A DNA stretch of 64,000 nucleotides from Cylicocyclus nassatus. Lineage: Eukaryota; Nematoda; Chromadorea; Rhabditida; Strongylidae. Within the stretch, counting starts at the first letter, position 1. Every line of letters starts with the position of its first letter. Shown here one piece after another: positions 58,091-64,000 of the stretch. Below the pieces are notes generated by a model that worked only from the letters and a program-made list of their open reading frames with translations, searched no databases and was not told where the DNA came from. Both the position numbers and the translations under genes were made by a program. Location: the NCBI GenBank assembly GCA_958299035.1, contig CATQJL010000223.1, positions 72,337,006 to 72,401,005 on the forward strand, in the 5' to 3' direction.

Positions 58091-59169
58091 TCAAGTCCAC
58101 TTTTTTAAGAGTGCACTTGATTATAATGTCCAGGAAGGGATCCGCATCCAGATCGATAGCTCGCCTGATGCTAGACTGAGGCGCGATGAGATCACCCCCG
58201 GTCCGCGTCAAGAGAGATGCCCTGATGGAGGGTTTACTAGCCATAGAATTTTCTAATTTCCTACCTGAACAGCTGGATGTTTTTGCAAAAATTGCTAATC
58301 GGATGTCCTAGCCTTACGCCTACAGAATTGAGCAAAACTTCGGCGACTGACATCTGAAGAAAATCATGCGTTATAAAATAACTGCAACGGCTATCCATTT
58401 TAGGCGCCGATATCTCAGTCTGAATAGCTTCAGATAATACAGTTAAGTATGCATAATTTAGACAATTTCTATTAAATACAATAGCTAAATTTTTGAAGAA
58501 ATGCCATTGATATGCGCTTGAATTCTGGGAAGAAAAGTGAAGCCAATGAAACTCTGAATTTGGATGCAGTTAATTGAAGCTCAGTAAGTTTTTAACAGAT
58601 AAGGATAGAAGCCTGCTTCGACAACCATTAAATGGAGCATGAGAACAGCTTTTCAGTGGTATGCCATACGTATTTCAAAGAAGATATTCTGAGGAGAAAA
58701 AGTTGCCCTGAAGAAAGGCTTGGAAAATCGGCCATTATTTTTGCAACAACCTAATAAATAAAATGACAATATTTTGGAACTGGTAGTTATCAAAAAGAAG
58801 ATAAGCGAGAAAATACTCAGTTATGAACACCTTGAGTTTTATTTTCAATGAGTCGGCATGCACGTCAAAAATCATTTTTTGATGCGTCCTTTGATTTTTA
58901 CCCCCTTCTCGTAGCTTCTGTTCATGGCGAGTCGTCAGTTTTGTTGCGCTCATAATGCTAAGCAAGGAGTGGTCGCAACTTAACTCAGCCATACCGAACA
59001 TGCTTATATCAGACTCCTCTTGAAACGCTGATCACAAATGTATGTTCATTATCTGAAAAGCACTATCTGGGAGGAATTAAGCAATTTATCAAGTGTTCTG
59101 TGGCGCATGTTTCACGAATTAGGTTCTAAAACGCTTATTCAGGTTTCTGGTGATGTGCTTCTTCCTTGT
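58091..59169. other. Unassigned, with a mariner-type end at 58727-58755
   Basis: CATTATTTTTGCAACAACCT followed by AATAAA is the reverse complement of the end at 61118 (TTAGGTTGTTGCAAAAATAA). The matching second end was not found. The minus frame 58735-59001 is unassigned. Confidence 0.45.
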
Positions 59170-59393
59170 AAATAATCGAATAAACAAAAAAGACCTTTAT
59201 TTGAATCTTTGTTTATTCGACGAATCGAAAAAACAACTTATTTGGAATTTTATTCGAATATTCGAACAAAATTTTGAATAAGTCGTTTTTTCGATTCGTC
59301 GACGAAACAACTTAATCGACGAACTGAAAAATATTCAACTTATTCAACAAATATTTAAATAAAGGTCTTTTTTATTCATTCGACTATTCGGTG
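59170..59393. mobile_element. AT-rich palindromic MITE
   Basis: CGAATAAACAAAAAAGACCT … TTTATT is mirrored by AATAAAGGTCTTTTTTATTC … CG, and the interior repeats TTATTCGA/TCGAATAA and CGACGAA motifs in both orientations. Confidence 0.8.
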
Positions 59394-60009
59394 CGCAACG
59401 AGGTCGTCATTCATGAGGAGAAATAAGCAGCAGCAAGTACCTCAAGCTATTATTTTTAGTCTTTTATGGCTAAATTCGCATAGCGAAAAGAATTTAAAGA
59501 AAGACATTCTTGAATCACTGCTGAAAGCAAGCTAAATATTCTTTAAAAAGTTCTGTGTTTGTTTGCTGACAGATAATGTTTTGACCTTATACACAACAGT
59601 CAAAAAGCTGGTGATCATAAACTCGCTCTACTTCACCCGAAATAATTTCGAAAAAAAGCGTGTCAATTTTTTGACTCGTACCAGTCTTCGTAGATTCTTT
59701 AAAAAAATTATGTTCGGACTAAAAAAGTCTTATATGAGAGTCCTTTGAAAAAATGGGTCCGGATAACGGAAAAGTACCAGTTTCTAGCAAATTAGGAGCG
59801 GCGAAGACAAAGTGCTGAGTTATCGACCACAGGGACCGGCAGTAGATTGCCGGACACGCGCCGCTCCAAACGCTTTCTCTGCAAATCCTATTGTGCAAAT
59901 CGTGCTCTTGTGACATTTCAGCCGCCACCGCAATTTGAAAATCAGTCTATGCGGTGGACAATACCTTAATCAGCAAGTTTCTAGTTCAAATCAAAAAATG
60001 GGATTTTGC
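59394..60009. other. Unassigned stretch
   Basis: Part (59440-59530) resembles 6930-6990, possibly an old mariner transposase remnant (…WLNSH/EKSLKRK-like reading in the other copy), too decayed to call. Confidence 0.3.
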
Positions 60010-60270
60010 GACGTTGTCAGCGTGAAGTAGAAGTCAAGAGCTTCAATATAATATATAGCTTGCTAAAATTGGGTTCGAAACAACGAAGAAAAGGATACCA
60101 GGGCCAAATGCCCCGCGCCCCGCGTTTGGGGTAGTAGCGCGCAGCGCGCGGAGACGCAGACGAGCAGAGGAGAAAGACCAGAGCAGAAAGAGGCATTTGG
60201 CTCTGACTGTAGATCACCGAGGGGTTTCAATGAAACCCTGCAACGTTATATATCATTTTGGTCGTCACGA
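60010..60270. repeat. Dispersed repeat, copy 2 (inverted relative to 5750-5990)
   Basis: ATTGGGTTCGAAACAACGAA, GCGCGCAGCGCGCGGAGACG and GAGGCATTTGGCTCTGAC match 5750-5990 read on the other strand. Confidence 0.8.
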
Positions 60271-61067
60271 CACGACTAGGAGCACTGACAACGCCGCAAC
60301 TTTGAAAATCACTTTTCAATGAGATAAACCATAATTTCCGTGCGTGACTTTCTGTGCAAGAGTTAAGCTCGGTTTCTTGTTTCTACTGAACTCCAATAGC
60401 TCTCGTGAGCTTTTTGAAACTCAGTCTAAGAGTTATCCTGAATTTTATGAAAAATTTACGCAGAAATCTCTTTTGCTAGCACAAAGAAAGCTATAAAAAC
60501 GCAATTTTTTTCTATTTCTGAAATATTTTCAAGGATGCTTACTAGACTTGCTTCATTCAATTCATTTAGATATATGATCTTAACATCCGGCTCTTTGTCC
60601 CGGATAACTTCACTTTTTTCAGTAAAGGTTGCGTTCTCTAATGTCGCTCAAAGCGAAGGTGACTAGAGTACATGGCTTTATGTATCGAAGTTATGCATTA
60701 GATCCTAGTGAAAAGTTTTTGAAAAGGTAAAGTATTTTTCAACTGCGCTAAACTGCGCTTTGCGAATGTATGTTAGTTATTTGGTACGTGCGATTAGCAA
60801 CATGCACGTCAGGAGCAAATCCCATTGTTTTATTTGAATTTACGATCTTTAGCTGAAAACTTTGTCCTTGTTAGTTTCTATGTGTTCACCTTCAAAGGAA
60901 AGATCGCAGAACTCCTTGTAGAAAATGGGCAGTGTCGCAAAAAAGCATGGTCTGCAGTCCTCTTTATTGGCACAAAGTAACCAAATATTCCCACCTATGT
61001 GTAGAATTTTCATAGAATAGACACGAGTATCAATGTTTACAGCGACATTTCACCATGTGAAGAGTTA

Positions 61068-61070
<3 letters not shown>
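60271..61070. other. No gene seen
   Basis: AT-rich, no supported exon or repeat end. Confidence 0.45.

Positions 61071-61118
<48 letters not shown>
61071..61118. repeat. TA microsatellite
   Basis: Long uninterrupted TATA run ending at a mariner-type inverted repeat. Confidence 0.95.
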
Positions 61119-61121
<3 letters not shown>

Positions 61122-61640
61122 GTTGTTGCAAAAATAATGTCCGTTTTTCTAGGCCTACATTTCAAACAACTTTTTTCCATCAAACTTTCTTTTTCGATAT
61201 AGAATGCGCATATCATTGGAAAGCTTTTTTCATGTACTTTCTAACGATGGTGGAAATAGGCTGCTATCCTCATCTGTGAGAATTTCACCACCATCTCGCA
61301 TAACTGCACTCAAAATCGAAATTTCAATGCTTGAGTTTCCGTAGCCACAATTCAGGCGCAAATTAACGAATTCTTCTGAAAACATAGCATTTCTATTGGA
61401 TGAAGATTGTTTACCTACTGCGTGCTTATGTGGATTTTTGGAGATATCTGGTCTGAGAAATGGACGCCTCGAAAGAGATACTCACTGCTGGCATTCTATG
61501 GATCAGAAATTTCTCATAATTAAGGCAATCGCCAAAGTTTCGCCCATTTCTGTAAGCTTAAGATTAGCACACCTCAATTACAGTATTTGAAGAGAAACTC
61601 AACTATTCAGTGCGCGAAGAATTTCAGATATTTACAATTT
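61119..61640 (+). mobile_element. 5' part of a mariner-type element, cut by the gap
   Basis: TTAGGTTGTTGCAAAAATAA directly after the TA run is a mariner-type terminal repeat. The sequence after it matches 58727 and leftward in reverse. No transposase frame is seen before the assembly gap. Confidence 0.55.
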
Positions 61641-62140
61641 NNNNNNNNNNNNNNNNNNNNNNNNNNNNNNNNNNNNNNNNNNNNNNNNNNNNNNNNNNNN
61701 NNNNNNNNNNNNNNNNNNNNNNNNNNNNNNNNNNNNNNNNNNNNNNNNNNNNNNNNNNNNNNNNNNNNNNNNNNNNNNNNNNNNNNNNNNNNNNNNNNNN
61801 NNNNNNNNNNNNNNNNNNNNNNNNNNNNNNNNNNNNNNNNNNNNNNNNNNNNNNNNNNNNNNNNNNNNNNNNNNNNNNNNNNNNNNNNNNNNNNNNNNNN
61901 NNNNNNNNNNNNNNNNNNNNNNNNNNNNNNNNNNNNNNNNNNNNNNNNNNNNNNNNNNNNNNNNNNNNNNNNNNNNNNNNNNNNNNNNNNNNNNNNNNNN
62001 NNNNNNNNNNNNNNNNNNNNNNNNNNNNNNNNNNNNNNNNNNNNNNNNNNNNNNNNNNNNNNNNNNNNNNNNNNNNNNNNNNNNNNNNNNNNNNNNNNNN
62101 NNNNNNNNNNNNNNNNNNNNNNNNNNNNNNNNNNNNNNNN
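61641..62140. other. Assembly gap (500 N)
   Basis: Exactly 500 N; the round number suggests a placeholder, so the true distance is unknown. Open frames spanning it are artefacts. Confidence 1.
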
Positions 62141-62205
62141 GTCGAAAAACATGGAATACAGCTACACTAGGTACGCAAGTATCCATTCTTAATATGTAGT
62201 TCAAT

Positions 62206-64000
62206 AGATTTCTCCGAATGCTATTGAATTTCTGAGTTTAGGACCCTCTTTCGCACCAACCCAGAATATAATATCCAGAACATATCGCAGCGTATTGGAT
62301 TCACTGCAACGATTTAGAGACCAGCTACGAGTTAAATTGAGGCATGACGACCAGATGCAAACATCTGATGCTCTTAGTAGAAGGACCTTACCACCAATCC
62401 CATTTCCGTCTTCATTTTACAAAGAGCCTGAACCTTATGCTGTTGCAGACACCAAGTTCCGTATACTTTCGTTGGGCATATTGAAAATTCTCAATAACAA
62501 CAAAAACATAAGAAGATCTAACTTGACACGCGCGCAGGAGCAGGGTTTCAGAGAATTAAGGGAACTGACTAATAATGGCACTATTCGCCTTTCGGTCAGC
62601 GACAAAGGTGGAGAATTTGTAGTCATGCCACAGGATCTTGACCGCGCAATAACTGAAGAGCATTTGTCAGTTCGAACTATCTATCAACCAACAAGTGAGA
62701 GGGAATTCCTTGCACAAAGCAAGAGGTTGAATCATGTATGGACGTTGATAGGTAGAGAAGCAGGTCTTTACGAGAAGTTTCTTAGTGGGCTGAAACTGGA
62801 AACCCCCACGTGCCCTGTCTTTTATGGACTAGTTAAACGCATAAACTCTCTTTACGCGATATGCAGTCGGTGTCCGCCAAGTCGTACAAAATACGACCCA
62901 TCATCAGCTGTACCAACGGGCCAACGGATCGAATATCATGGTTCCTCAATAAAATTGTCAGTCAGCTCTTGAATAAGATACCGGCTCATTTGAGCAGCAC
63001 CAGTCATTTCCTTGAGCTTTTGCTGCAGACGAACTTTGACCAGAACTGCGCGTATGAGTCGTTTGATGTCACCTCTTTGTATACTAATGTATCCACTGGC
63101 GCCTTGCAAGCACTATCTGAGATGCTGGACTCGCATGCTAAAACCATGCTGATGTACGGTCTCAGCAAGACGCGCATCATAACGCTCATCAAGGAATGCT
63201 TGAGCTGCAATATCTTCAAGTGGTCTGGGAAATATTTTGCGCAAATTAGAGGGCTGGCAATGGGCCAAAGGCTAGCACCCGTATTGGCAATCTGCTTCAT
63301 GAGCAAAATAGAACAACCAGTGCTAGCCAGGAGCCCGCTTATGTACTGCAGATACATTGACGATTGTTGTATCGTTACTGCAACTCAGTCCGAAATGGAC
63401 GAGTGCTTCAGACTACTAAACCAACAATCGCAGTACATAAGCCTAACAAGAGAAAGGCCACGAGACGGTTGGCTTCCGTTCCTGAACACACAATTGATGG
63501 TGGCTAGCGGCTCGGTGCGCATTAAATGGTACCGCAAGGAGAGTAATAAGAACATCATTTTGCACGCAAAATCCGAGCATCCGATAGCCGTTAAACGAGC
63601 CGTTATACACAACATGTTCGAAACGGCAAAGAATACCTGTAGTGGCAAGACTGAAAGAGAAGAATCATTGGAAATTGCGGCTAAAATAATGAATTCAAAT
63701 GGATATGCGATGTATTTTAAACGCCCAAAAAGAGTCACGACAAAGACAAGCGAACAGAGTATCAACAGGGTAGCTCTGTGCTTGCCTTTCATCTCCGAAA
63801 GGGTCACTGCCGAAATCAAGCAATGCCTAGCACAAGCACAGCTGCAAAAGGACGTTGTATTGGTAAATATTCCACGAGATAATCTTAAGAAACAGCTAGT
63901 GCGCAACAGGCTGCACGACAGAACCTGTGCTACACGAGATTGCGTAGTGTGCCCTTACGGAAGACCCGGTGACTGCGCAAAAACTGGCGTCGTTTACCAA
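62206..64000 (+). mobile_element. Penelope-like retroelement ORF, runs off the right edge
   Basis: An open frame from about 62206 (LGPSFAPTQNI) reads through LSVSDKGGEFVVMPQDLDRA and PVFYGLVK. After VK at about 62838 the frame must move by one base (a single A appears to be missing from the AAA run) to continue THKLSLRDMQ… KSYKIRPIISCTNGPTDRIS. Then follow ESFDVTSLYTNV (motif A), IRGLAMGQRLAPVLAICF (motif B), MYCRYIDDCCIV (motif C), GWLPFLNTQL (motif D) and, near the end, CATRDCVVCPYGRPGDCAKT then GVVYQ, the Cys-containing linker that precedes a GIY-YIG endonuclease in this class. Apart from the one frameshift I saw no stops to the edge. Such elements copy themselves by target-primed reverse transcription. 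Confidence 0.9.

Noticed and set aside
61587..62204. Long open frames of 180-200 codons
   Set aside because: They consist of the 500-N assembly gap translated as unknown residues.

Overview
The window looks like a piece of a nematode genome, most likely a rhabditid or strongylid worm. It is AT-rich and intron-rich: the split genes recovered here have several introns of about 46-90 bp with pyrimidine-rich acceptors. It is also packed with inverted-repeat DNA elements. There is no bacterial gene organisation, and most long open frames are chance frames inside repeats. The real genes are split into small exons and had to be assembled by matching splice sites and reading phase.

Genes supported by multi-exon phase agreement: (i) a tyrosylprotein sulfotransferase (TPST) on the minus strand, 9504-12237, with a possible membrane-anchor exon at 12661-12766; (ii) a small single-pass membrane protein, minus strand, 14976-15558; (iii) a four-exon gene of unknown function, minus strand, 20915-21704; (iv) a three-exon gene fragment, minus strand, 27302-27858, next to (v) a compact two-exon gene, 28352-28754, preceded by a CCAAT/GC-box/TATA promoter; (vi) a Cys-rich gene, minus strand, 47860-48366; (vii) a plus-strand gene or decaying gene with a C-x2-C-x2-C motif, 49890-50798; (viii) a two-exon 3' gene end, 54916-55182; (ix) a small two-exon gene, 7840-8220. 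Further single-exon candidates are listed at lower confidence.

Retroelements and Helitrons: a Penelope-like element (reverse transcriptase plus the start of a GIY-YIG type C-terminal region) runs off the right edge from 62206; a second, different reverse-transcriptase fragment lies at 15601-16297; a decayed Helitron helicase lies at 24336-25143; several non-autonomous Helitron-like repeats are scattered through the window.

The dominant structure is fold-back DNA. I count about twenty inverted-repeat elements of roughly 80 bp to 1.66 kb, several nested inside others. In three cases the insertion history can be read directly: an element with TTA duplications inside a 1.6 kb palindrome (33352-33581), an element with 8-bp duplications inside another palindrome (35699-36820), and an intact MITE with 8-bp duplications (46836-47155). 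One palindrome (17583-19238) has near-identical arms flanked by TA.

I found no convincing new multi-gene system. The most noteworthy items are the density and nesting of long palindromes, which would form long double-stranded RNA if transcribed, and the small uncharacterised spliced genes. A 500-base assembly gap lies at 61641-62140.
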